Shown: positions 1 through 6,025 of the stretch, piece after piece
Position numbering within the stretch: the first letter of the stretch is position 1
Layout of the letters: every line of letters starts with the position of its first letter
Origin: Clostridiales bacterium
GTDB taxonomy: Bacteria > Bacillota > Clostridia > Peptostreptococcales > BM714
DNA: 9,178 nt
Direction of reading: 5' to 3'
NCBI GenBank assembly: GCA_002869095.1
Contig: PKTO01000009.1
Span: 1 to 9,178 of the forward strand
The notes under the pieces: generated by a model
The model's database searches: none
The model's input: only the letters and a program-made list of their open reading frames with translations
Told to the model about the DNA's origin: nothing
Program-made: the position numbers and the translations under genes

Positions 1-23
1 ACACCCTCTTTAGATATCGGCAG

Positions 24-1163
24 TCAATTGATTCTGGTAATGTTGTTCTTTTCATCTTTTGCAAGGCAGCATTTTTTGTATTTTTTCCCGCTGCCGCATG
101 GGCAGGGGTCGTTTCTTCCAACCTTTTTGCTTGCCTTGAATGTTTCACTGGAAATCCGTTTTTTTTCAGAAGAAAGACTTGTAGGGGAGTTGCCCTTCAA
201 CTGCCATTGGTGGCTGTGGTTGGAGTATTCCAATGCACATTGAATCAAATCGGTTACGTCATTCAGGCTTTCTGTTACTATGCAGTCTAAAAGAGGCTGT
301 ATCCCTTTCATGGATTTTTCTCCGCTTATGAAGGAAAATTGCATTGTTTCCATTGCTTCTCTGAATTGCAGCATGTTGATGACTTCGTGCTTTTCTATTT
401 TGTCCAGCATTTTTTCAAGATAGGGCCATGATTCCTTTGTTGTGAGAGTTGTCCATAATGAGAACAGGTCGTCCGGGTCAAAATCGGCATATTCGAGATC
501 CGGCCTTTGGTAGAGAATGCTTCTTGGGTCTTGGGCATTTTCATGAATAAGGAAGAGCTCCCCATCGATGAAGCCAAGATAAGCGTCGAAATATGTGAAT
601 GCCTTGCTTTCTATCCAAAAGCTTAGGTCATGCTTGTCAATCTTCTCCATTATGTAATCATTTAATATTTCAGCAAGTTCATCCAGGGAAATTAGCCCGT
701 AAAGGTTGACAAGGCCCTGCGTGAAGATTATTTTCAGGTCATTCAATTTGGTTTTTTCTATTATAGAGTCGGTTTTTGGAGCGTATGACTTGAGGATTTT
801 GGGTATGTTAAAAGCCGGGATGTCTTCATCTAAGCTGAAGTATCCTATGCCTCTTGCAGTGAGGTCGTATATGGATTTGTGCATCATCGGGTCCGACTTG
901 TTGATTTCCACAGTTCCGGTCAGTATCTCATAGGTCAGAAAAGGAGCATTTTCGCACCACTTAGGTATTGCTTCGGGTATTTCTTTTGCAAGCATGTCTA
1001 CTATTTCTTGCTTGCGCAAGGCAGATGAAATGGGAAAGCCCCAGACTCTTTTTATGTCAATCAGTTCTTCCTTTGTATAGCGGGAAAGGTAGTCGGCAAA
1101 TGAGGCGTCCTCGGGCATGGGTTTTGACATTCTTTTCATTCTTCTGTCGATTGTATTATTCAT
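24..1163 (-). CDS. SEC-C motif protein with SAP/Rho-N-like N-terminus
   Basis: A 379-residue soluble protein of unknown specific function. Its C-terminus (about residues 348-369) is a textbook SEC-C motif, [19 protein letters not shown]. Cys354, Cys356, Cys365 and Cys366 are positioned to bind zinc, as in the tail of SecA and in many otherwise unrelated bacterial proteins. Residues about 22-63 ([19 protein letters not shown] onward) resemble the small helical SAP/Rho-N fold often seen in nucleic-acid-associated proteins. The middle, about 70-330, is mostly helical with no signal peptide or membrane segment, and I do not recognise it. The start is well supported: AAGGAGGAG lies 8 bases before the ATG. 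The gene stands alone and diverges from the AraC-type gene. SEC-C acts as a protein or ribosome interaction module in some families, but no role can be assigned here. It is not SecA, since there are no ATPase motifs. Confidence 0.88.
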   Translation of the reverse strand: MNNTIDRRMKRMSKPMPEDASFADYLSRYTKEELIDIKRVWGFPISSALRKQEIVDMLAKEIPEAIPKWCENAPFLTYEILTGTVEINKSDPMMHKSIYDLTARGIGYFSLDEDIPAFNIPKILKSYAPKTDSIIEKTKLNDLKIIFTQGLVNLYGLISLDELAEILNDYIMEKIDKHDLSFWIESKAFTYFDAYLGFIDGELFLIHENAQDPRSILYQRPDLEYADFDPDDLFSLWTTLTTKESWPYLEKMLDKIEKHEVINMLQFREAMETMQFSFISGEKSMKGIQPLLDCIVTESLNDVTDLIQCALEYSNHSHQWQLKGNSPTSLSSEKKRISSETFKASKKVGRNDPCPCGSGKKYKKCCLAKDEKNNITRIN

Positions 1164-1196
1164 GCGGTGCTCCTCCTTGATAGCTTCTTGTTATCA

Positions 1197-1225
1197 ATAA
1201 TACCAAACAAAATGGAGTTAGTCAT
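1197..1225 (-). promoter_or_regulatory. Promoter for the SEC-C protein gene
   Basis: On the minus strand a -35-like ATGACT (1225-1220) is separated by exactly 17 bases from a -10 TATTAT (1202-1197). A TGG immediately before the -10 makes it an extended -10. The predicted transcript starts near 1190 and has a short leader of about 25-30 bases carrying the AAGGAGGAG ribosome binding site. A dyad, TTGATA-N9-TATCAA at 1177-1197, overlaps the -10 edge and the start point and could be an operator. Its short arms make that weak. Confidence 0.55.
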
Positions 1226-1311
1226 GTGAGTGTTTTTAGAAAATGGGAAATAGCGGATATGATAACGCAACATATTATGATTTTTAAAGAGATGCTACAG
1301 ATATTCGGCTT

Positions 1312-1325
1312 TGCTATAATTGACT
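1312..1325 (+). promoter_or_regulatory. Promoter for the AraC/radical SAM operon
   Basis: TGCTATAAT at 1312-1320 is a perfect extended -10 (TGN plus TATAAT). No good -35 lies 16-18 bases upstream, which is tolerated for extended -10 promoters. The element runs directly into TTGACT (1320-1325), itself a 5/6 match to a -35. That is followed after 17 bases by TGCAAT (1343-1348), a 4/6 match to a -10, so a second start point about 30 bases downstream is possible. Either start leaves a leader of roughly 90-120 bases before the AraC-type gene. Confidence 0.5.
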
Positions 1326-1358
1326 CAAAGAATTCAATCGATTGCAATTTTATGTTGT

Positions 1359-1393
1359 GGTTCCGGACAGAGCTGAAACAATAATGCGGAACC
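1359..1393 (+). repeat. Inverted repeat in the AraC-type gene leader
   Basis: GGTTCCG (1359-1365) is perfectly complementary to CGGAACC (1387-1393) across a 21-base spacer. It falls inside the predicted untranslated leader. A small second dyad, CGGCAGTTGCCG (1408-1419), lies between it and the ribosome binding site at 1435-1440. This could be a leader hairpin or an operator, perhaps for autoregulation by the AraC-type protein. There is no U-tract, so it is not an intrinsic terminator. Confidence 0.4.
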
Positions 1394-1446
1394 CGAGCAG
1401 GCATGGACGGCAGTTGCCGGAAGATCATATTTGTGGAGGTGTGGAG

Positions 1447-2295
1447 ATGAATTGGCTAGAAGGAATAAACAAGGTCATAGATCATATCGAAGAACACCTG
1501 GAAGAAGACATAGACTATGAAGACATTTCGAGGGTATTCGGGTATTCCGTTTATCATGTTCAGAGACTTTTCGCCATGGTGGCGGGGGTTCCCATTTCGG
1601 AATACATAAGGAAGAGAAGGCTGTCGAGGGCGGCGGCGGATCTTCAAGAAGGAGACTGCAAGGTGATAGATGTGGCCGTAAAATACGGCTACACATCTTC
1701 AAACTCTTTCAACAGGGCATTCAAGAGTTTTCACGGGGTCGCCCCGAGCGAGGCAAGAAAGAAAAATGTCATGCTCAAGGCTTTTCCGCCCATATACTTT
1801 GAGCTTACCGTAAGGGGCCTTGAAGCTCTGGAGTACAGAATCGAAAAGATGAAGGAGTTCCGAATCGTGGGAGTTAAGCTGGCATCCACCATGGAAAACG
1901 GAGAGTGCTACAGCAAAATTCCAGGGTTCTGGATGGACTTGGTCAAGGATGGCGGGCAGGAGCGCATCATAGGGCTCATGAATCGGGAACCAGTGGGGCT
2001 TCTGGGTGTAAGCAGCTATTCGGATGATTTCAGCACGGGAGCGCTTGATTATTATATAGCCTGTTCCACGGACAAGGCGGTGCCTGATGGAATGGAAGAG
2101 TTTATGGTTCCCGAATCGACATGGGCGGCTTTCCCCTGCAGGGACAGGAGGCCCCAGGGAATTCAGGACCTCGAGCGCAGGATTGTAATGGAGTGGCTTC
2201 CGGGCAGCGGCTATGAGTTTGCAAATGCACCGGACCTTGAGGTCCATGTATCGCCCGATGAGACTGAGATTTGGATACCCGTAAGGAAGGCCTGA
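1447..2295 (+). CDS. AraC-family regulator with GyrI-like effector domain
   Basis: A 282-residue transcription regulator with the Rob/SoxS-style DNA-binding domain first and a ligand-binding domain second. Residues about 8-105 form the paired AraC helix-turn-helix: DIDYEDISRVFGYSVYHVQRLF is the first unit, and VIDVAVKYGYTSSNSFNRAF with the GVAPSEAR signature is the second. Residues about 126-281 match the GyrI-like/AraC effector-binding (SOUL-type) fold, starting MKEFRIVGVKLAS and ending EIWIPV. This fold binds hydrophobic or cationic small molecules in multidrug-response regulators. I chose the ATG at 1447 because GGAGGT (1435-1440) sits 6 bases upstream. The frame stays open upstream to a TTG at 1342, but that start has no ribosome binding site and would add residues before the conserved fold. 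The radical SAM gene starts 31 bases downstream and is probably co-transcribed. The ligand is unknown. Confidence 0.92.
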   Translation: MNWLEGINKVIDHIEEHLEEDIDYEDISRVFGYSVYHVQRLFAMVAGVPISEYIRKRRLSRAAADLQEGDCKVIDVAVKYGYTSSNSFNRAFKSFHGVAPSEARKKNVMLKAFPPIYFELTVRGLEALEYRIEKMKEFRIVGVKLASTMENGECYSKIPGFWMDLVKDGGQERIIGLMNREPVGLLGVSSYSDDFSTGALDYYIACSTDKAVPDGMEEFMVPESTWAAFPCRDRRPQGIQDLERRIVMEWLPGSGYEFANAPDLEVHVSPDETEIWIPVRKA

Positions 2296-2326
2296 TCATT
2301 CAAAACCATCGAGAAGAGGGGTTGCA

Positions 2327-3208
2327 ATGGCGGACAAAAACTACAAGGAAATAAACTGCTCTGTCGCCCTCAACAGGCTCAAGAGGCGAATCCCCTACGG
2401 ATGGGACCTCAACATCTACAGGGGATGCGAGCATGGATGCAAGTATTGCTACGCGGTCTACACCCACGACTACCTGGCAGGGGAAAGCTTTTCAGAGGAC
2501 ATATATGTCAAAACCAATATAGCAGACCGGCTCGAAAAGCAGCTTGCCAGCCCTGCCTGGAAAAGGGAAGTCATAAACATAGGCGGTGTGACAGACAGTT
2601 ACCAGCCGGCGGAGGAAAAATACAGACTGATGCCTGAAATACTCAGGCTGCTCATAAAGTACAAGACCCCGGCGATAATCTCGACCAAGTCGGATCTTAT
2701 ACTGAGGGATTTCGATTTGATCGACGAGTTGTCAAGACTAACGTATATAAATGTCGCTTCGTCCATAACAACAATGGATGAAAAGAAGAGAAGGCTTATG
2801 GAGCCGGGAGGGGCGCCCTCCGCAAGGCGGTTTGAAATGCTTAAGGAATTCAGGAAGACCAATGCATCCGTTGGCCTGCACCTTATGCCAATAATACCCT
2901 ATCTTACAGACAGCCGTGAAAACATCGACATGCTTTTTAAAAGGGCAAGCGAAGTTGGTGTCCATTATGTCTTGCCGGGGACTTTGTATCTGAGAGGTAA
3001 AACGAGAAAAATCTTTTTTGATTTCATCAAGTTGGAATTTCCTGAAATCTACGATGATTTGAAAGAATTGTACAGGACAGGAGGCGCAGGCAAGGAATAC
3101 AAGAACGAGTTGTACAAGATGGTAAACGGGCTGAGGGACAAGTATTCCCTTTCAAGCTCCTACATGGAAACAATGAGGGAAAAGCTTGAGAGAAACGGAC
3201 ATTCCTGA
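2327..3208 (+). CDS. SPL-family radical SAM protein (COG1533, Rv2578c-like)
   Basis: A 293-residue cytosolic iron-sulfur enzyme. The radical SAM signature CX3CX2C is intact in YRGCEHGCKYCY, with Cys34, Cys38 and Cys41 as ligands of the 4Fe-4S cluster that cleaves S-adenosylmethionine. GGVTDSYQPAE (86-96) and MEPGGAPSARR (about 156-166) are hallmarks of the spore-photoproduct-lyase-like COG1533 group. It is shorter than true SplB and appears in a regulated, non-sporulation context, so genuine photolyase activity is doubtful. Substrate and product are unknown. AGAGGGG lies 5 bases before the ATG. The AraC/GyrI-type gene ends 31 bases upstream, so the enzyme is probably made in response to that regulator's ligand. 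No clear terminator follows. The family assignment is firm and the function is open. Confidence 0.92.
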   Translation: MADKNYKEINCSVALNRLKRRIPYGWDLNIYRGCEHGCKYCYAVYTHDYLAGESFSEDIYVKTNIADRLEKQLASPAWKREVINIGGVTDSYQPAEEKYRLMPEILRLLIKYKTPAIISTKSDLILRDFDLIDELSRLTYINVASSITTMDEKKRRLMEPGGAPSARRFEMLKEFRKTNASVGLHLMPIIPYLTDSRENIDMLFKRASEVGVHYVLPGTLYLRGKTRKIFFDFIKLEFPEIYDDLKELYRTGGAGKEYKNELYKMVNGLRDKYSLSSSYMETMREKLERNGHS

Positions 3209-3312
3209 TTTTTTGATCTTTTCGCAGTCGGTGTAAGGGGGCGTTTGAACAAAAGGATTTTCAGAATATGAAACATTCGGCAAAAGAATCAGACCGCATG
3301 GCATAGGCAGAC

Positions 3313-3341
3313 TTGACCCCAATACCGCCAGGGGGTATAAT
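3313..3341 (+). promoter_or_regulatory. SigA-type promoter for the TDT transporter
   Basis: TTGACC (3313-3318) and a perfect TATAAT (3336-3341) are separated by exactly 17 bases, making this the best promoter match in the window. Transcription should begin near 3348, about 28 bases before the chosen ATG. A palindrome fills most of the spacer and enters the -10 box (separate entry), so the promoter is probably strong but repressed. Confidence 0.8.
3322..3338. promoter_or_regulatory. Candidate CsoR/CstR-family operator
   Basis: ATACCGCCAGGGGGTAT is a 17-bp palindrome centred on A3330. Its 8-bp arms have one mismatch (G3327 against G3333). G/C tracts flanked by ATAC/GTAT are the style of operator bound by the CsoR/RcnR/FrmR/CstR family of metal, formaldehyde and persulfide sensors. 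It overlaps the promoter spacer and the first three bases of the -10, which is ideal for repression by occlusion. No CsoR-type gene lies in this window, so the regulator would act from elsewhere. The assignment rests on resemblance only. Confidence 0.45.
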
Positions 3342-3375
3342 ACAATTAAATATTATATAAGGGAGGCTTATGCCA

Positions 3376-4332
3376 ATGGAAACACAAAACAGGATAAGAC
3401 ACTTTTCGGTGTCGTTTTTTTCTATAATACTCGGTCTGGGAGGGCTGACGATTGCGCTTGAAAAGATGGCGGGCTTGCTTGGGACTTCTCAATCTTTGCC
3501 AAAATTTTTTCTTGCGGCGACAGTTGGGGCCTTTTTGACAATCGGGCTGATCTTTTTATACAGGGCGGTCAAATATCCGGAAGAGGTGAAGAAGGAATAT
3601 TCCAATTCGGTCAAGTACAATTTCTTTTCGACAATATCGATAGGACTTCTTTTGCTGTCCGCGGCATTTTTGGAATACAGCTCCGGCATATCGAAAGTCC
3701 TTTGGGTTGCGGGGACTTCCATGCACCTGTATTTCACATACAGGACGCTTTCCTTCTGGGTCTTCCACAAGGAGCACAGCTTCACGTCTTTCAACCCCAT
3801 ATGGTTCATTCCTGTCGTTGGGAACCTGCTCGTACCGGTTGCCGGAACCGTTCATTTCGCGAATGAAATCTCATGGTTTTTCTTCAGCATAGGGATGGTC
3901 TTTTGGGCTGTGCTTTTTACACCCTTCATGTACAGGATTATTTTTCATGAGGCCTTGCCGGAGAAAATTGTCCCCAGTCTTGCAATACTGATAGCTCCTC
4001 CGGCAATAGGATTCATTTCTTATGTCAAGCTTACGGGGCAGTTGGACGGGTTTGCCAGGATAATGTACTACATCGCCCTGTTTCTGTTTACCTTTGTTTT
4101 CGGCAGGATGCGCGAGTACATGAAAATGAATTTTTATCTTTCCTGGTGGGCGTTTTCCTTCCCGATTTCTTCTTTCACCATTGCGACAGTCCTTATGTAC
4201 CACAAGAGCGGAATAGCCCTATTCAAGGGCTTGAGTTTTGCATTAGCGGCTTTTCTGATAGCAGTCGTTTCTTTTACTGCTATCAGGACAATTTTCGCAA
4301 TAGGGAAAAAGGAATTGTGCGTTCCCGAATGA
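3376..4332 (+). CDS. TDT/SLAC1-family (TehA-like) membrane transporter
   Basis: A 318-residue integral membrane protein of the tellurite-resistance/dicarboxylate transporter (TDT) family. The family includes bacterial TehA, fungal malate permease Mae1, the sulfite exporter Ssu1 and the plant anion channel SLAC1. About ten hydrophobic segments are visible, at roughly 11-31, 44-62, 84-99, 106-124, 141-159, 165-185, 199-217, 226-244, 254-274 and 282-308. RIRHFSVSFFSIILGLGGLT matches the usual family opening. NPIWFIPVVGNLLVPVAG and WWAFSFP are family-like, and the Phe before Pro in the latter is a candidate for the pore-gating Phe known in TehA. The ATG at 3376 was preferred to one at 3370 because GGAGG (3362-3366) is 9 bases from the former but only 3 from the latter. 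The gene is monocistronic with its own promoter, operator-like palindrome and terminator. The substrate is unknown; a monovalent anion or sulfite is plausible. Confidence 0.87.
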   Translation: METQNRIRHFSVSFFSIILGLGGLTIALEKMAGLLGTSQSLPKFFLAATVGAFLTIGLIFLYRAVKYPEEVKKEYSNSVKYNFFSTISIGLLLLSAAFLEYSSGISKVLWVAGTSMHLYFTYRTLSFWVFHKEHSFTSFNPIWFIPVVGNLLVPVAGTVHFANEISWFFFSIGMVFWAVLFTPFMYRIIFHEALPEKIVPSLAILIAPPAIGFISYVKLTGQLDGFARIMYYIALFLFTFVFGRMREYMKMNFYLSWWAFSFPISSFTIATVLMYHKSGIALFKGLSFALAAFLIAVVSFTAIRTIFAIGKKELCVPE

Positions 4333-4340
4333 AACGAATA

Positions 4341-4371
4341 AAAAAACTGTCCGCTATGCGGGCAGTTTTTT
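4341..4371. terminator. Bidirectional intrinsic terminator
   Basis: A 14-bp stem, AAAAAACTGTCCGC paired with GCGGGCAGTTTTTT, closes on a 3-base TAT loop. The only imperfection is one T/G pair. T-runs follow the GC core on both strands. It lies 8 bases after the transporter stop codon and 38 bases beyond the end of the convergent HD-GYP gene, so it probably ends both transcripts. Confidence 0.88.
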
Positions 4372-4409
4372 GGTGAAAAATGAATTTCTGTTTTAAGGGC
4401 GGCAATTTG

Positions 4410-5660
4410 TCAGAAAGCCGAATAGGATTGGTTCATGTAATATTTCTTCGTTTTCATGAAAGCGTCCACGACTGGGGGTGAAAATTGCAGTCCCTTGTTT
4501 TTTTGTATTTCAAGCATTGCTTCGGTTTCACTCATTGCTTTCCTGTAGGGGCGTTCGCTCGTCATTGCGTCCCAGGCGTCGGCGACTGCCAGGATTTGCG
4601 AAATCAGGGGGATTTCATCTCCCTTAAGGCAATCGGGATAACCTTTTCCGTCCCATCTTTCATGATGGTGCAAGACATAGTCAGCTATGCTTGACAGGGA
4701 TTCGGACTGGCATAGGACTTCATATCCCCATGCCGGATGCGATTTGATTATTTCGTATTCACTTTCGGCAAGAGGGCCTTTCTTGTTCAATATTTCTATG
4801 GGAACAAGAAGTTTTCCCAAATCGTGAACCATTCCGCTCCAATATGCGTCTTTTGCATCTTCGTTTGAAAGCCCCATGATGATGGCTATTTTTTGAGAAG
4901 CGATTGCCACATTTTCTGAATGGCCGTTTGTGTAGGGATTGTATATGCCTAGAAGCTTCGTTACAGAAAAAATTATTTCCTCGATCTTTTCCTCTTCGTG
5001 GTTTTTGAGCTTTATGGATTTACTGAGCACTTCGGCTTTCATGTTGGCGTTTTGGTCCCTAAGGGTCCGGCTTATGGTGAAATTTTGTATTTCCTTGTAA
5101 TAGAGCATTCTGGATATTACCCAGGAAATGAAAACCAGCATGGCTATGGTCATGACCTTGGGAGCCAAAGGTTCTTTCATCAATGGCATGGCAAAGAAAA
5201 TAATCGGCAAAAGGCTTGAAGAATAAAGTGCGGCGACAACATTCCATTTCAAATGAAAAACCAATGAAATTGAAAGAACCACAATGGAATAGGTGCCAAT
5301 CAGTTCTTGCCTGTTTGGCAACATTGCCATAAGAAGCGTGCTCCAGCCCAAAACGGTTATAATCAATCCATAAACCAATGTTTTATGAAAAAATTTCAAT
5401 TCGTTTGGAGAAGGCTGCTTTATGCGGAATAGGAGGGCGTTAACAGACGATAAAACAAAAAAAGAAAAATTGAGATCCGATATTTGAACTGTGTCATTTA
5501 TGAAATTGGCAATGATCATGGACAATAAAGAAACGGCAAACATTACTAGAGAAAAAAATTTCGCCTTCAAATAATTGTCGTATTCAATTTTTGTTTTAAA
5601 ATCAACCCGTAAATGCGCGGGGGGCTCTTTAAAGAATTGTTTTATTTCTTTCACATACAT
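4410..5660 (-). CDS. Membrane-anchored HD-GYP cyclic-di-GMP phosphodiesterase
   Basis: A 416-residue signalling enzyme predicted to hydrolyse cyclic di-GMP. The N-terminal half has about six hydrophobic segments (roughly 33-53, 62-78, 93-113, 120-137, 139-160 and 168-186), probably a membrane sensor of a type I do not recognise. A charged helical linker (about 187-230) leads to the catalytic HD-GYP domain (about 230-415). The metal-binding pattern looks complete: His247 in GHSENV, His279-Asp280 in VHDLGK, His308 in SHPAWG, the HHHERWDGKGYP motif (331-342) with the GYP signature, and Asp361 in ADAWDAMTSERPYR. An active enzyme is therefore expected. AAGGAG lies 6 bases before the ATG. The gene is convergent with the transporter and diverges from the DUF2325 operon. 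No response-regulator receiver domain is present, so sensing is probably through the membrane part. Confidence 0.94.
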   Translation of the reverse strand: MYVKEIKQFFKEPPAHLRVDFKTKIEYDNYLKAKFFSLVMFAVSLLSMIIANFINDTVQISDLNFSFFVLSSVNALLFRIKQPSPNELKFFHKTLVYGLIITVLGWSTLLMAMLPNRQELIGTYSIVVLSISLVFHLKWNVVAALYSSSLLPIIFFAMPLMKEPLAPKVMTIAMLVFISWVISRMLYYKEIQNFTISRTLRDQNANMKAEVLSKSIKLKNHEEEKIEEIIFSVTKLLGIYNPYTNGHSENVAIASQKIAIIMGLSNEDAKDAYWSGMVHDLGKLLVPIEILNKKGPLAESEYEIIKSHPAWGYEVLCQSESLSSIADYVLHHHERWDGKGYPDCLKGDEIPLISQILAVADAWDAMTSERPYRKAMSETEAMLEIQKNKGLQFSPPVVDAFMKTKKYYMNQSYSAF

Positions 5661-5734
5661 TATTTACTCCTTGTGCCGCCATAATTTATTAAGCGGAATT
5701 AACGGCTATTTTTCAAGAAAATTCCGAGGCGCCT

Positions 5735-5769
5735 TATATAAAATTTTTTCATATAAATAATTTTATATA
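5735..5769. repeat. AT-rich 11-bp inverted repeat
   Basis: TATATAAAATT (5735-5745) and AATTTTATATA (5759-5769) are perfect inverted copies across a 13-base spacer. The dyad lies 75-109 bases before the HD-GYP start, in its probable promoter zone. It could be an operator or a site that melts easily. AT-only composition raises the chance of coincidence. Confidence 0.45.
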
Positions 5770-5806
5770 TTAATGATTGTATAGGTTGCGGGGAGGTTTT
5801 TCAACA

Positions 5807-5843
5807 AAAATATTTTGATTGCCAAAATACTTTTGATCGGCAA
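5807..5843. repeat. Tandem AAAATA(C)TTTTGAT repeat with TTGCC/GGCAA dyad
   Basis: Two imperfect direct copies lie side by side: AAAATATTTTGATTGCC (5807-5823) and AAAATACTTTTGATCGGC (5824-5841). Overlapping them, TTGCC (5819-5823) and GGCAA (5839-5843) frame a 25-bp element whose centre, AAAATACTTTT, is itself nearly palindromic. The arrangement looks like a cluster of protein-binding sites rather than a terminator. Confidence 0.4.
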
Positions 5844-5877
5844 GAAGAAAAGCGAAACATGTTATTTTGAAGGGGGA

Positions 5878-5902
5878 TTGCCGAATTCAATTCATTCGGC
5901 AA
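5878..5902. repeat. 9-bp inverted repeat, second TTGCC/GGCAA dyad
   Basis: TTGCCGAAT (5878-5886) and ATTCGGCAA (5894-5902) are perfect inverted copies with a 7-base spacer. The total length of 25 bp and the outer TTGCC/GGCAA halves match the element at 5819-5843. No T-tract follows on either strand, so it is more likely an operator than a terminator. Its right arm ends 18 bases before a perfect TATAAT at 5921-5926, where a -35 would sit. Confidence 0.5.
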
Positions 5903-5975
5903 GGTTTAATGACCCAATCATATAATTTTATGTGATATTATTAATTGAGAAAATTGTATATATGCCGCGAATATT

Positions 5976-5984
5976 TGGTAAAAT
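5976..5984 (+). promoter_or_regulatory. Extended -10 promoter for the DUF2325-NYN operon
   Basis: TGGTAAAAT is an extended -10 (TGN followed by TAAAAT, 5/6). A weak TTGTAT lies 19 bases upstream (5954-5959). Transcription would begin near 5991, giving a leader of about 35 bases before the TTG at 6026. An alternative is the consensus TATAAT at 5921-5926, which lacks a recognisable -35 and may depend on an activator at the neighbouring dyad. Confidence 0.45.
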
Positions 5985-6025
5985 ATAGTGATGGGCAAAG
6001 ATTTGAGTATTTGGGAGGAATCGCA

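Larger units (their letters stand above)
5661..6025. other. 365-bp divergent regulatory region
   Basis: This AT-rich region separates the HD-GYP gene (minus) from the DUF2325 operon (plus). I see no convincing small gene. It holds an AT-rich dyad (5735-5769), an imperfect tandem repeat and first TTGCC/GGCAA dyad (5807-5843), a second TTGCC/GGCAA dyad (5878-5902), and rightward -10 candidates at 5921-5926 (TATAAT), 5936-5941 (TATTAT) and 5979-5984. For the leftward gene a TTGAAA -35-like box can be seen near 5712-5717 on the minus strand, but no good -10 follows. Confidence 0.6.

Noticed and set aside
1342..1446. N-terminal extension of the AraC-type protein from a TTG at 1342
   Set aside because: No ribosome binding site precedes it, the added residues do not belong to the conserved fold, and GGAGGT is ideally placed for the ATG at 1447.
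1699..2247. A 182-codon minus-strand open frame opposite the AraC-type gene
   Set aside because: It is antisense to a clearly conserved regulator, has no domain match, and is a shadow frame.
2327..3208. Genuine spore photoproduct lyase (SplB)
   Set aside because: The protein is shorter than SplB and the context is not sporulation. Only the broader SPL/COG1533 family can be supported.
3275..3283. A third copy of ATTCGGCAA, as in the dyad at 5894-5902
   Set aside because: No partner TTGCC half lies at the expected distance upstream, so it is probably a chance match.
5878..5902. Intrinsic terminator between the divergent genes
   Set aside because: The stem is good, but no T-tract follows on either strand and no gene ends here.
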